Shown here: piece by piece, positions 44,378 through 54,047 of the stretch | Layout: each line of letters begins with the position of its first letter | How positions within the stretch are numbered: position 1 is the stretch's first letter | From: Neorhizobium galegae | GTDB taxonomy: Bacteria > Pseudomonadota > Alphaproteobacteria > Rhizobiales > Rhizobiaceae | Length of the DNA stretch: 64,000 nucleotides | Assembly (NCBI RefSeq): GCF_017877055.1 | Contig: NZ_JAGIPG010000003.1 | Location: 372,001 to 436,000, forward strand | Direction: 5' to 3' | The notes under the pieces: model-generated | The model's database searches: none | Told to the model about the DNA's origin: nothing | Seen by the model: only the letters and a program-made list of their open reading frames with translations | Position numbers and translations under genes: made by a program

Positions 44378-45259
44378 CTACAGCAGCTCGTATTTTTTGA
44401 GGATCTTCCTTATTTTTTCGTCCTGAGCCTCGTCTGGAAGCAGGGCGGGCTGTCTGCTCGCGCCAACTGACTTGTCCTGGAGGTAAAGCGAACGCTTGAC
44501 CATGGCGGGCGCAAAGCCCAGGGCATAAAGTTCTGTGCGAAAGGCGGTATAGATCGCCTGCTGACGCTCCGCTTCCGCGATGTCGCCGGAGTTAAAGGCC
44601 GCAAGGATGCCGGCGAGCACATGAGGCAGGGCGTTCCCAAGGCCAGATATGCACCCTGCAGCACCGTTCTGCAGCGACCATAGGATGAGGTGGTCCGGCC
44701 CGGAATAAACCTCGAAACCCGGGTTTTCTTTCGAGACCTGAAGGTAGGCCGCCAGAGTTTCCTGAGCGCCGCCGGAATCCTTGATGCCGGCGATATTGCC
44801 GTGCCCGGCAAGCTTTGCGGCCGTCGCCGGCTCGATGTGGTTCTGGGTCCGGGCCGGGATGTCATAGAGATAGACCGGTGTCTTGACCGCATCCGCCACC
44901 GTCGAGAAATGGCGGGCCAATCCGTCCTGCGTGCAGGCGATGAAGAAGGGGGTGATGACGGCGATGCCATCGACGCCGATCCGGTCAAACTCTTTGGCCA
45001 GTTGCACCGTCTCGAAGGTGGCCGGCATCCCAGCATTGACGATGACTTTCGCGCGCCCCGCCACCTCGTCGACCACATGTTCGGTCAGGCGGATCTTCTC
45101 TTCGTGGGTGAGTGCCGTGAAATCGCCGTTGGTGCCGGCGCACATGATGTTGTTGCCTGCCGCCACCTGCCGGCGCACCTGCGCGCGCGTGGCTTCGTAG
45201 TTGATCGTCTCGTCTTGGTTGAAGCAGGTCACAAGTGCGACAAAAGCATTTCTGGTCAT
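44378..45259 (-). CDS. DapA/NanA-family aldolase or dehydratase
   Basis: The 293-residue class-I aldolase-type TIM barrel has the Schiff-base lysine in GIKDSGG and the catalytic Tyr in YLYDIPART. GTNGDFTAL replaces the usual GTTGE loop. The family includes dihydrodipicolinate synthase, N-acetylneuraminate lyase and keto-deoxy sugar-acid dehydratases. The sialidase-like gene nearby makes a sialic-acid or sugar-acid role more likely than lysine synthesis. It follows the oligopeptide-type transporter genes by 36 bases in the same orientation. Confidence 0.85.
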   Translation of the reverse strand: MTRNAFVALVTCFNQDETINYEATRAQVRRQVAAGNNIMCAGTNGDFTALTHEEKIRLTEHVVDEVAGRAKVIVNAGMPATFETVQLAKEFDRIGVDGIAVITPFFIACTQDGLARHFSTVADAVKTPVYLYDIPARTQNHIEPATAAKLAGHGNIAGIKDSGGAQETLAAYLQVSKENPGFEVYSGPDHLILWSLQNGAAGCISGLGNALPHVLAGILAAFNSGDIAEAERQQAIYTAFRTELYALGFAPAMVKRSLYLQDKSVGASRQPALLPDEAQDEKIRKILKKYELL

Positions 45260-45295
45260 TCAATCAACTCCGCTTGTCCGCCGGTCGGCGTTATA

Positions 45296-46912
45296 TCAGG
45301 CACGTTTGAGACGGGCGGCCCGGTGTTCGGCCTGAACATCCGGGTCCGGATCGAGGCTCGCCGCCAGAAGCGCTCGCGTATAGGCTTCGCGAGGCGCCTC
45401 GAAGATCTCCCGGACTGTTCCCAATTCCACCACTTCGCCCTTCTGCATCACCATGACGTAGTCCGCGAAGTCGCGAACGACGGGCAGGTCGTGGGCGATG
45501 AAGATGAAGGAGATGCCTATGTCCCGGCGCAGCTTGTCGAGAAGCGCGATGACCTGGGCCTGCACCGATACGTCGAGCGCCGACACGGCCTCGTCGCAGA
45601 CGATCAGCTGCGGTTCGAGCGCCAGCGCGCGGGCGATCGCAATCCTCTGCCGTTGTCCGCCGGAGAACTGGTGCGGATAACGGCCCATGTGTTCGGCCGA
45701 AAGGCCGACCTGCACGAGCAGTTCCGCGACCCGCTCCCGCCACTGACGTTTCGGCAGGATATCGGGATGGATGGCCCATGCTTCGGATACGAGCTGGAAC
45801 ACCGTCATGCGGGGATTGAGCGACTGGGTGGGATCCTGGAACACCATCTGAAGGTCGCGCCGGAGCTTGTAGAGTTCCGACGGCGAGAGCTGAAAGAGAT
45901 CGCGTCCCTTCCAGTGCGCCGTGCCGGCATCCGGCTCGTCCAGCCTCAGGAGAACGCGGGCGAGCGTCGATTTGCCCGAGCCGCTCTCTCCGACGATTGC
46001 CATGGTCTCGCCTGCCCTGAGGTCGAACGAGACGCCCTTCAGCGCTTCGAAGGAGCCGTAGCGCTTGCGGACGTCCCGGACGCTGAGGAGCGGTTCGCTC
46101 CCTTTCTGCGCGACGTGCATCTCGCCCTTCCCGGGGGCGGCACCGATCAGCTTTTTAGTATAGGGATGCGTCGGGTTCTTGTAGACATCGCGCACCGTGC
46201 CGGTCTCGACCAGCTCGCCTTTTTCCATGACGACCACACGATCGGCGATTTCGGCCACCACGCCGAGATCATGGGTGATGATCAGCACGCCCATGCCGGT
46301 TTCCTGCTGCAGTTCCTTCAACAGCGCCAGCACCTCGGCCTGAACCGTTACGTCGAGCGCGGTGGTCGGCTCATCGGCGATCAGCAGGTCGGGACGTAGG
46401 GCAAGCGCCATGGCAATCATCACCCGCTGACGCTGCCCGCCGGAAAACTCGTGCGGATATTTGCCCATGGCGCCTTCCGGATCGGGAATGCCGACCCGCG
46501 TCAACAGGCGCAGAGCTTCGCTCCTGGCCTGCCCGGCCGGCATGCCGTGGGTCGTCATCGCCTCGCGGATTTGCCATCCGACGGTATAGACCGGGTTCAG
46601 ATGGCTGAGCGGGTCCTGAAAGATCATCGCGATCCGCCGGCCATTGGCCTCGCGGCGCGTATGGGCCGGCATGGTCAGCAGATCCTCGCCGTCGAGCAGG
46701 ATCTGGCCGGAACTGATCCGGCCGGGCGGCATGTCGATGAGGTTCATGATCGCCGAAGAGGAGACCGACTTGCCGGACCCGCTTTCGCCGAGGATCGCCA
46801 GCGTCTCGCCGCGGTCGAGGTAATAGGAGATATTGCGCACCGCTCGCACGACGCCGGCGGCCGTGTGGAATTCGACGGAGAGATTGCGAACTTCCAGCAA
46901 ATGCTCAGCCAT
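45296..46912 (-). CDS. Oligopeptide-type ABC transporter ATPase, DppD-DppF fusion
   Basis: The 538-residue protein carries two ABC ATPase domains. The first has GESGSGKSVSSS, FSGGQRQRVMIAMAL and LLIADEPTTALD. The second has GESGSGKSTLA, FSGGQRQRIAIARAL and LIVCDEAVSALD. Both look catalytically intact. The fused DppD/DppF layout is common in rhizobia. The start overlaps the permease stop by eight bases. Confidence 0.92.
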   Translation of the reverse strand: MAEHLLEVRNLSVEFHTAAGVVRAVRNISYYLDRGETLAILGESGSGKSVSSSAIMNLIDMPPGRISSGQILLDGEDLLTMPAHTRREANGRRIAMIFQDPLSHLNPVYTVGWQIREAMTTHGMPAGQARSEALRLLTRVGIPDPEGAMGKYPHEFSGGQRQRVMIAMALALRPDLLIADEPTTALDVTVQAEVLALLKELQQETGMGVLIITHDLGVVAEIADRVVVMEKGELVETGTVRDVYKNPTHPYTKKLIGAAPGKGEMHVAQKGSEPLLSVRDVRKRYGSFEALKGVSFDLRAGETMAIVGESGSGKSTLARVLLRLDEPDAGTAHWKGRDLFQLSPSELYKLRRDLQMVFQDPTQSLNPRMTVFQLVSEAWAIHPDILPKRQWRERVAELLVQVGLSAEHMGRYPHQFSGGQRQRIAIARALALEPQLIVCDEAVSALDVSVQAQVIALLDKLRRDIGISFIFIAHDLPVVRDFADYVMVMQKGEVVELGTVREIFEAPREAYTRALLAASLDPDPDVQAEHRAARLKRA

Positions 46913-47828
46913 TCTTTCGGCCTTTCATTTCCAGGCGCCAGCGCTGAACCGGATCGAGCGCGACGCGCAGCCAGTTCGACAAAAGGTTCAGCGACAGAGT
47001 GGTCATGATGATCGCAAGCCCGGGCCAGAACGAGAGCCACCAGGCATTGGTGAGATACTGGCGCCCCTGCGAAATCATCAGCCCCCAGGTGATCGCGGGT
47101 GGCTGGATGCCGATGCCGAGAAAGGAAAGGGCGCTTTCGGCCAGCATGACATAGGCGAAATCCAGCGTCGCCAGCGTGGTGAGCGTCGGGAAAACGACCG
47201 GCAGGATGTGGCGGAACAGGATGCGGTTCTGCGAAGCGCCCATGACACGTGCCGCCTGCACAAACATCCGCTCGCGAATCTCCAGCACCTCGGCGCGGGT
47301 GGTGCGAAGGTAAACGGGGATGCGGGTGATCGACAGGACGGCGACAAGATTCAGGATTGAGGAACCCAGAAGATAAAGGACGATGACCGCGATCAGCAGC
47401 GAGGGGAAGGACATGATGACGTCTGCCAGGCGCATGATCACCTGCCCGACGCGGGGAGAGGAAAAGCCCGCGATGAGGCCGAGCAGCGTGCCGATGACCG
47501 ACGACAGGATCACCGCGCCGGCGGCGACCATGAGCGTGTTCTGCGTCGCAACGATGATGCGGGCGAGCAGCGGCCGGCCGAGAGCGTCTGCCCCCATCCA
47601 CCACACCCATTCACGGCTCCAGTCGAACGGCGCGAGGTTGCGGCCGCGCAGGTTCTGCTTGGTGGCGAGCTCCCCGAGCCAGGATGGCCCGACCAGGGCA
47701 AGCACGATGATCACGAGCAGGAAGATGACCGCGCATAAGGCGAATTTATCGGCCCAGAGCATTCGCGCCATGCGGACCGGGAAGGGAGGCTCGTGGGTGA
47801 TTGTCGTATCGGAGGTGGAAACACTCAT
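46905..47828 (-). CDS. Oligopeptide-type ABC transporter permease (DppC type)
   Basis: The 307-residue membrane protein has an N-terminal hydrophobic span followed by the ligated BPD permease domain with EIRERMFVQAARVMGASQNR, the conserved EAA-loop region. The ATG at 47828 (MSVSTSD) fits the family; the frame upstream does not. Confidence 0.9.
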   Translation of the reverse strand: MSVSTSDTTITHEPPFPVRMARMLWADKFALCAVIFLLVIIVLALVGPSWLGELATKQNLRGRNLAPFDWSREWVWWMGADALGRPLLARIIVATQNTLMVAAGAVILSSVIGTLLGLIAGFSSPRVGQVIMRLADVIMSFPSLLIAVIVLYLLGSSILNLVAVLSITRIPVYLRTTRAEVLEIRERMFVQAARVMGASQNRILFRHILPVVFPTLTTLATLDFAYVMLAESALSFLGIGIQPPAITWGLMISQGRQYLTNAWWLSFWPGLAIIMTTLSLNLLSNWLRVALDPVQRWRLEMKGRKNG

Positions 47829-47839
47829 CCTTGCGTTCC

Positions 47840-48754
47840 TCAATGACGGATGCGCGGATCGAGAAGCGCATAGGCAAGGTCGATCAGCAGGTTCATGAGG
47901 AAGATCGCCAGCGCTGTCACCAGGATCGCGGCAAGGACGACGTTGAAATCCCGCTGCAGGATCGAGTCGATCATCAGCTTGCCGACCCCCGGGAAACCGA
48001 AGATCGTCTCGACCACCACGGCGCCGTTCAGGAGGCTCGCCGCCTGGTCCCCGATGACGGTGATGACCGGCAGCATGGCGTTGCGCAGGGCGTGGATGAA
48101 GATGATCGGGCCGGCCTTGACGCCTTTTGCACGGGCCGTCTTCACATAGGCGGAGGAGAGCGCGCCGATCATCGAGCCGCGCACGACCTGAACGATAATG
48201 CCGAAGGGACGGACGAACAGCACGCCGATCGGCAGGATCCAGTGCAGGATCGAGCCGGTGCCGGAGGTCGGGAGCCATGCGAGGTTAACGGAGAAGACGA
48301 CGATTGCGACGATGGCCAGCCAGAAATCCGGGACCGACGCGCCAACGAGTGAAATGATCGAGGAAAGCCGATCGAAGAAGCCGCCTGACCGGAACGCGGC
48401 GAGCGAGCCGACGACGATTGCGGCGGCCGTGACGAGCGACATGGTGATCACGGCAAGCCAGAGCGTCCACACGAAAGCTTCGGTGACGACATCCAGCGCC
48501 GGCCGCGCCTTGCGAAGCGATTCCCCGAGATTCCCGGTCAGCACGTCGCCGACATAACGTCCGAACTGGACCATCAGCGGATCGTTCAACCCGTGAAGCT
48601 CGCGGAACTGCTGCTTCATCTCGGCGGAGGCCTCCACGGGAAGGAAGAGAGCGGCCGGGTCGCCCGTCAGGCGGGACAGGAAAAACACCAGCACGAGCAG
48701 CCCGACCAACGAAACCAAGCTCGCCACGGAGCGCTTACGAATGAAACTGAGCAT
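47840..48754 (-). CDS. Oligopeptide-type ABC transporter permease (DppB type)
   Basis: The 304-residue membrane protein begins LSFIRKRSVASLVSLVGLL and has the DppB-type late segment VVVETIFGFPGVGKLMIDSI. The start at 48754 is used because the longer open frame upstream lacks family character. It lies 11 bases before the DppC-type gene. Confidence 0.9.
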   Translation of the reverse strand: MLSFIRKRSVASLVSLVGLLVLVFFLSRLTGDPAALFLPVEASAEMKQQFRELHGLNDPLMVQFGRYVGDVLTGNLGESLRKARPALDVVTEAFVWTLWLAVITMSLVTAAAIVVGSLAAFRSGGFFDRLSSIISLVGASVPDFWLAIVAIVVFSVNLAWLPTSGTGSILHWILPIGVLFVRPFGIIVQVVRGSMIGALSSAYVKTARAKGVKAGPIIFIHALRNAMLPVITVIGDQAASLLNGAVVVETIFGFPGVGKLMIDSILQRDFNVVLAAILVTALAIFLMNLLIDLAYALLDPRIRH

Positions 48755-48836
48755 GTCGCCCTCGACTATTGTGGCGGCGGATGCGTACCCGCCGCCCTTT
48801 GATCGTGATTGGAAATCGGCAGCCGATATGCCCAGC

Positions 48837-50336
48837 TTATTTGATACTGATCTCGGACAATTGCAGCATCGAATTGGTCGCGATCGTGGGCTTGAACTCG
48901 ATGCGCGGCGAAACTCGTGAGAAGCCGACCATGTGGAAGAGAAGGCCGTCGGCAACGACGTCGTCATGCAGATAGGCGATCAACTGCGACCAGAGCTTTG
49001 CACGTTCATCGCCGACTGCCGCCGAGGCCCGCTTGATCAGGTCGTCGACCTTGGGGTCGGAAAAGCCCGACTGCGTCCCCTGCGAAGCATATTTGAAGAA
49101 CATGGTGAAGGACGGATCGCCCTTGGAGTTGTCGTGCATGGCGGCGACGATGATCGGGCCACGACCTTCCTTGAAAGGCTTGGAATAGTAGCTCTCGTGC
49201 TCGGCCACTTCGACGAATTTCAGATCGACCTTGAAGCCGACTTCCTGGAGCTGAGACTGAACCGCTTCCATGATTTCGGTGACGTTCGGGAAGTTTGCCG
49301 TGCGGGCGATCAGCGTGATCGGCGTATCGACCTTCACGCCGGCGGCCTTGGCCTCCGCGAGAAGCTTCTTGGCACCTGCTGGATCATAGGGGAATACCTT
49401 GACGTCCGGGTTCCAGCCCTGCGTGGTCGGCGGAACCAGCGCCGTCGCCAGCACGGCACCGTCCGGCACCAGTGTGCCGATGAATGCCTGACGATCGATG
49501 GCCAGATTGAGCGCCTTGCGAACCCGCACGTCGTTCAGCGGCTGAATGTTGTGGTCGAGACGCAGATAGACCGTCTCACTGTCGAGATAGGAGAAGTCGG
49601 TCTTCGGATCGGTCGCATCCAGCTGCGAGATCGAGGGAGAAAGGTCAGCTTCACCGGCCTTCACCATCGTCGCACGCACGGACGGATCGGAGCGGAAGAG
49701 ATAGGTCGCCTCGGTTACCTGCGGCTTGGCGCCCCAGTAGTCGCTGCGGGCGGCCAGCACGATCTGCTGACCCGGCGTCCAGTTCTTCAGCGCATAGGGG
49801 CCGGTTCCTATCGGCTCGCGGATGAATGCCAGCGGGGTTTCTTCCGGAACGATCGTCACCAGCGACATCAGCAAGGGCAGGATCGGCTGGGCCGGGTCGG
49901 CCTTGAAATCAATCGTATAGGGATCGACGACATTGGCGCTGATCTTCATGCCGCCGAAATAGCGGCGAGATTCGCAGGCGTTTTTGTCGCTCATCACGCG
50001 ATCGAAGCTGTGCTTGACGTCCTTGGCGTCGAATGTCGTCCCGTTGGAGAACTTGACGCCCTGGCGGAGATGGAACCGCCAACTGCCGTCCTGGGTCTGC
50101 TCCCATTTTTCGGCAAGGCGCGGCATGACGCCCTTCTTGCCGCGGACATCGAGTTCGGTCAGTGTTTCACTGACGTTCTCCATGATGATGCGGCCGATAT
50201 TGGAACGTGTCGCCATGCACGGCTCCAGCAGATCGGCTTCCTCAGGCAGCACGATCTTGATAGGGCCGAACCCTGCGTAAGCCGGCGGAAGCGCAGATCC
50301 AAGGATCAGCGCGCTCATCATCAGCATCTTCTTCAT
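48837..50336 (-). CDS. ABC transporter substrate-binding protein, family 5
   Basis: The 499-residue protein has a signal peptide (MLMMSALILGSALPPAYAG) and a family-5 (DppA/OppA) fold: LAEKWEQTQDGSWRFHLRQG is the family landmark, followed by GVKFSNG-like and GTGPYALKNW segments. GAGGTG lies just upstream of the ATG at 50336. It is the first gene of the transporter operon. The ligand could be an oligosaccharide or acid sugar conjugate rather than a peptide. Confidence 0.9.
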   Translation of the reverse strand: MKKMLMMSALILGSALPPAYAGFGPIKIVLPEEADLLEPCMATRSNIGRIIMENVSETLTELDVRGKKGVMPRLAEKWEQTQDGSWRFHLRQGVKFSNGTTFDAKDVKHSFDRVMSDKNACESRRYFGGMKISANVVDPYTIDFKADPAQPILPLLMSLVTIVPEETPLAFIREPIGTGPYALKNWTPGQQIVLAARSDYWGAKPQVTEATYLFRSDPSVRATMVKAGEADLSPSISQLDATDPKTDFSYLDSETVYLRLDHNIQPLNDVRVRKALNLAIDRQAFIGTLVPDGAVLATALVPPTTQGWNPDVKVFPYDPAGAKKLLAEAKAAGVKVDTPITLIARTANFPNVTEIMEAVQSQLQEVGFKVDLKFVEVAEHESYYSKPFKEGRGPIIVAAMHDNSKGDPSFTMFFKYASQGTQSGFSDPKVDDLIKRASAAVGDERAKLWSQLIAYLHDDVVADGLLFHMVGFSRVSPRIEFKPTIATNSMLQLSEISIK

Positions 50337-50545
50337 GTGGTTCACCTCCCAAGTGAATATAAATTGACCAGCACCGTTCCGATCGACCTGCCGTAGCCCG
50401 GTGGATGAACGGCTGATTTGATGATTGGCGAGCCGACCCGTAAAGGAGATCGGTGGCGACTTCGGAGGCTCCCGTAATTCGCTGCACCGCGATCGCCATA
50501 TTCCTCCTGTGTTATCTTCCCTAAACCATGTTCTGTCCCGCATAC

Positions 50546-50554
50546 TTTGTCAAA
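50546..50554. promoter_or_regulatory. TTGWCAA motif, candidate FadR-type operator
   Basis: TTTGTCAAA is palindromic around its central T. It lies 210 bases upstream of the binding-protein start and 164 bases upstream of the sialidase start. Related copies are at 50668, 55833 and 55858. It overlaps a possible minus-strand -35 box (TTGACA). Confidence 0.4.
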
Positions 50555-50667
50555 TTGTTTTGCTATGTTATTTTTCAAGAAAAAATGGCGGTGAAAATAA
50601 TCATTCATATACAGTATGTTATTGCCTATGGTGTGCTCGATATCGGTAGCATGCGCATTTTATAAAA

Positions 50668-50676
50668 CTTGACAAC
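50668..50676. promoter_or_regulatory. TTGWCAA motif near the sialidase promoter
   Basis: CTTGACAAC, 42 bases upstream of the sialidase start. TTGACA followed after 15-16 bases by TAATTC could form the promoter, so a repressor bound here would block it. Confidence 0.4.
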
Positions 50677-50717
50677 TTTGCGTTTCTGGTAATTCTCGGC
50701 ACCGAGAGGAGAGCTTT

Positions 50718-51911
50718 ATGAGCCCTGACGAAATAGCGGCGGCAATGACCGGTGCGGTACGAATGGTGGCAGCTGAAAGGCACGAAGCCTTCCTGCCTTC
50801 CCCCATGGTGCAGAACCACGCAAGCTTCCTGCATCTCGCGGCCGACGGCGCGCTGATCTGCGCCTGGTTCGGCGGCTCGCTGGAAGGCAAGTCCGACATA
50901 TCGATCTTCGCGTCTGTCCTCTTGCCAGGCTCCGGCCTCTGGGGTCCGCCGCAGAGGCTGAGCTTCGATCATGCACATTCCGAACAGAACCCTGTTCTGT
51001 TCACCGCGCCCGATGGCCGGCTCTGGCTTTTCCATACGTCACAGCCTTCCGGTAACCAGGACCAATGCCGTATCCGCGTCGCCGAGATCAGGCGCGATCA
51101 GAACGACGCGACAAGGCTGACATCGGAGGCCGGCCGCTATCTCGATCTGCCGCAAGGGTGTTTTGTCCGGGCTCCGCTGACGGTGCGGGATGACGGCGCA
51201 TGGCTTCTGCCGATCTTCCGCTGCGTTCAACGCCCGGGCCAGAAGTGGAATGGAAGCCATGACACGGCAGCAATCGGGATATCGAACGATGCCGGGCAAA
51301 CCTGGCGCCTTGAAGAATTGCCGCAATCGACCGGCTGCGTCCACATGAGCCCTGTCGCCTTGCCGGCCGGCGGTCATGCGGCATTCTTCCGTCGGCGGCA
51401 GGCGGATTTCGTCTACCGAAGCGAAAGCGCCGATGGCGGCCGATCCTGGTCGGTGCCCGAGGCAACGGATGTGCCGAATAACAATTCCTCGATCGCGGTT
51501 ATCCGGTTGAAGGACGGTCGGCTTGCGATGATCTGCAATCCGGTAAGCGCGGCTCATTCCGACGATCGCCGCGTTTCGCTTTACGACGAACTCGGCGAGA
51601 GCGACGAAAGGCCCGATGCCGATCCGACGGGCGGTTGCGTACCAGTTTGGGGTGTGACGCGCGCGCCGGTTTGCGTCTGTATTTCGGATGATGGCGGGTC
51701 AAGCTTTCCGGTCCGTATCCTGATAGAAGACGGTCCGGGCACCTGCCTGTCCAACGATTCCACCGATGGCCGGAACAAGGAAATGTCCTATCCCTGGCTT
51801 CTGGAAGCGCCGGATGGGGCGTTGCACATCGCCTATACCTATCACAGGCGGGCAATCAAATACGTGAGCCTGGCTGCGGGCTGGGCAGACGCGACTGACG
51901 GGAGAGTTTGA
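50718..51911 (+). CDS. Sialidase-like BNR-repeat protein (no signal peptide)
   Basis: The 397-residue beta-propeller resembles the BNR_2 exo-alpha-sialidase group. Asp-box-like repeats are visible: SNDAGQTWRLEE, SADGGRSWSVPE and SDDGGSSFPVRI. Near the start ASFLHLAADGALICAWFGGS is typical. No signal peptide is present, so it acts in the cytoplasm on an imported conjugate, if it is a hydrolase at all. AGGAG precedes the ATG. The stop overlaps the PdxA2 start by one base. Confidence 0.75.
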   Translation: MSPDEIAAAMTGAVRMVAAERHEAFLPSPMVQNHASFLHLAADGALICAWFGGSLEGKSDISIFASVLLPGSGLWGPPQRLSFDHAHSEQNPVLFTAPDGRLWLFHTSQPSGNQDQCRIRVAEIRRDQNDATRLTSEAGRYLDLPQGCFVRAPLTVRDDGAWLLPIFRCVQRPGQKWNGSHDTAAIGISNDAGQTWRLEELPQSTGCVHMSPVALPAGGHAAFFRRRQADFVYRSESADGGRSWSVPEATDVPNNNSSIAVIRLKDGRLAMICNPVSAAHSDDRRVSLYDELGESDERPDADPTGGCVPVWGVTRAPVCVCISDDGGSSFPVRILIEDGPGTCLSNDSTDGRNKEMSYPWLLEAPDGALHIAYTYHRRAIKYVSLAAGWADATDGRV

Positions 51912-52858
51912 TGAGCAATATCATCGGTATCACCATGGGAGACCCGTGTGGCGTCGGTCCGGAAATAACAGTCAAGGCGCTGGCCGAGATGTCCGATGCC
52001 GATCGCTCCGCAACGCGGATCTACGGCAATCTGCCGACACTGGAGGCGGCGCGCGATGCGGTAGGGGTCACGCTCGACCTCACGCCTTACGTGGTCGATC
52101 TTCCGGTCGAGGGCGCACCTCTGCCTTGGGGGCAGTTGTCGGCGGTGGCGGGCGATGCCGCGTTCCGCTTCATCGAGCGAGCCGTCAGAGATGCCGAGGC
52201 CGGCTCGATCGGCTGCATCGTCACGGCGCCGATCAACAAGGAGGCACTCAATCTCGCCGGCCATCACTATGACGGCCATACGGGCATGTTGCGCAGCCTC
52301 ACCGGTTCGGCAGCGGCATACATGCTCCTGGCGTCCGATCGCCTCAAGGTGATCCACGTTTCGACCCATGTGTCGCTGCAGGAGGCTATCCGGCGCGCCA
52401 CGACGGAACGGGTTCTAGCGACGATCCGCGCCGGCGACGCGCATCTGAAGCGCATTGGCTATGAACGTCCGCGTATCGCGGTTGCCGGCATCAATCCCCA
52501 TTGCGGTGAAAACGGCCTCTTCGGTACGGAGGACGATGATCAGATTGCGCCGGCCGTGGCCGCCGCTCGTGCCGAAGGCATAGAGGTTCACGGTCCGATT
52601 TCCGCCGACACGGTTTTCCACCGGGCCTATTCGGGGGCCTTCGATCTGGTCGTCGCACAGTATCACGATCAGGGCCATATCCCGATCAAGCTCGTCGCCT
52701 TCGATACGGCCGTCAACGTCTCGGTCGACCTGCCCATCGACCGCACCTCCGTCGATCACGGCACCGCGTTCGATATCGCCGGCAAGGGGATCGCCAATCA
52801 CGGCAACATGAATTCTGCCATCGCCTACGCGCGCAAGCTCGTGGCGGGGGTTCGGTAA
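51911..52858 (+). CDS. pdxA2: PdxA-family 4-phospho-tetronate dehydrogenase (PdxA2-like)
   Basis: The 315-residue protein has the PdxA features TMGDPCGVGPEI, APINKEAL, the metal-site His in GHHYDGHT and QYHDQGHIP. PdxA2 proteins oxidise 4-phospho-D-threonate or 4-phospho-D-erythronate to dihydroxyacetone phosphate with loss of CO2. The DUF1537 kinase in the same cluster makes that assignment more likely than vitamin B6 synthesis. The ATG at 51911 has GGAGAG upstream. Confidence 0.83.
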   Translation: MSNIIGITMGDPCGVGPEITVKALAEMSDADRSATRIYGNLPTLEAARDAVGVTLDLTPYVVDLPVEGAPLPWGQLSAVAGDAAFRFIERAVRDAEAGSIGCIVTAPINKEALNLAGHHYDGHTGMLRSLTGSAAAYMLLASDRLKVIHVSTHVSLQEAIRRATTERVLATIRAGDAHLKRIGYERPRIAVAGINPHCGENGLFGTEDDDQIAPAVAAARAEGIEVHGPISADTVFHRAYSGAFDLVVAQYHDQGHIPIKLVAFDTAVNVSVDLPIDRTSVDHGTAFDIAGKGIANHGNMNSAIAYARKLVAGVR

Positions 52859-52868
52859 GGAAAACGTC

Positions 52869-53987
52869 ATGGCCATTGCACCCATCACACTCCACCAGCC
52901 GTTACGCCTCGCTATCGGTGCCGGAACGATCAGTCAGGTTGGCGTCTGGGCCGGCGATGTTACCTCGACCCTGGTGATCGCCACGCCGATCACGGCAGGC
53001 TTCGCCGACCGTCTGCTGTTACCCGGCCGGTTTTCGGTATTCGACGCCATTCCGGGCGAGCCGGATACCTCGACTCTGGATGCTGCGCTGGCGGCTGCCG
53101 GCAAGGCTCGTCCGCAGCTGATCGTCGGCCTCGGCGGTGGATCCGTATTGGATGTCGCCAAGCTTGTTGCGGTGCTGTGGGATTCCGAGCAGACTCTCGA
53201 AGACGTTGCCGGTCCCAATCGCGTCGCCGGTCGCCGCACGCGACTTGCCCAGGTCGCGACCACGGCGGGTACAGGCTCGGAGGCCGGGATCCGCTCGCTC
53301 ATCACCGATCCTGTAAAGCGAGCCAAGATCGCGGTGGAAAGCCCGCATATGATCGCGGATTTCGCGGTGCTCGATCCTGAACTGACCTATTCGGTACCTC
53401 CGGCTGTGACGGCCGCGACGGGTGTCGATGCCATGGCTCACTGCGTCGAAGCCTTTACCAACCGCCGCGCCCATCCGATGATCGATGGCTTTGCCCGGAT
53501 GGGGTTCGGGCTTGTCGGGCGATATCTGGCGCGTGCGGTAAGGGACGGGCAGGATACGGAGGCCCGCGAAGGGCTGATGCTCGCTTCCTATTATGGGGGC
53601 ATTTGTCTTGGCCCGGTCAATACTGCGGCCGGCCATGCAATCGCCTATCCGCTTGGGACGCGGCTCAACTTGCCGCACGGTCTGGCGAATGCCATCGTTT
53701 TCCCGCATGTACTGGCTTTTAATCAGCCGGTCGTTGCCGCGAAGACTGCGGAGGTGGCTGTGGCGCTGGGCCTCGGCGACAATCTCTCCTCGGATGAATT
53801 ACGATCGTCCGCACACGACTTCTGCGAAACGCTTGGCATCCAGATGTCGCTTGCAGCCCACGGCGCCAAACAGGACGAGCTTTCCCTCTATGCCGCTGAG
53901 GCGCATGCCATCCGGCGGCTGATGGATAACAACCCGGCCGAAATGAGTGTCCGCGATGTTCTGGGGATCTACGAGGCGGCATTTTGA
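52869..53987 (+). CDS. Iron-containing alcohol dehydrogenase
   Basis: The 372-residue protein has the NAD-binding GGGSVLDVAK motif and the metal ligands of the family: Asp and His in GVDAMAHCVEAF, His in AAGHAIAYPLG and His in LPHGLANA. TTAGTGSEA is typical of the substrate/cofactor loop. It would oxidise or reduce a short hydroxy acid or aldehyde in the pathway. It follows PdxA2 by 10 bases. Confidence 0.87.
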   Translation: MAIAPITLHQPLRLAIGAGTISQVGVWAGDVTSTLVIATPITAGFADRLLLPGRFSVFDAIPGEPDTSTLDAALAAAGKARPQLIVGLGGGSVLDVAKLVAVLWDSEQTLEDVAGPNRVAGRRTRLAQVATTAGTGSEAGIRSLITDPVKRAKIAVESPHMIADFAVLDPELTYSVPPAVTAATGVDAMAHCVEAFTNRRAHPMIDGFARMGFGLVGRYLARAVRDGQDTEAREGLMLASYYGGICLGPVNTAAGHAIAYPLGTRLNLPHGLANAIVFPHVLAFNQPVVAAKTAEVAVALGLGDNLSSDELRSSAHDFCETLGIQMSLAAHGAKQDELSLYAAEAHAIRRLMDNNPAEMSVRDVLGIYEAAF

Positions 53988-54047
53988 AGTGACGATCGTC
54001 CGGCCGCAGGCGCCGGACACCGTTATTTCCAGTGGCGTGTACAGGTT

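Larger units (their letters stand above)
50337..50717. other. Divergent promoter region between transporter and sialidase genes
   Basis: About 380 bases, locally AT-rich, between the minus-strand transporter operon and the plus-strand sialidase operon. It contains two TTGWCAA motifs, TTTGTCAAA (50546-50554) and CTTGACAAC (50668-50676), also seen upstream of the kinase gene. The TTGACA parts could also be -35 boxes. Confidence 0.55.
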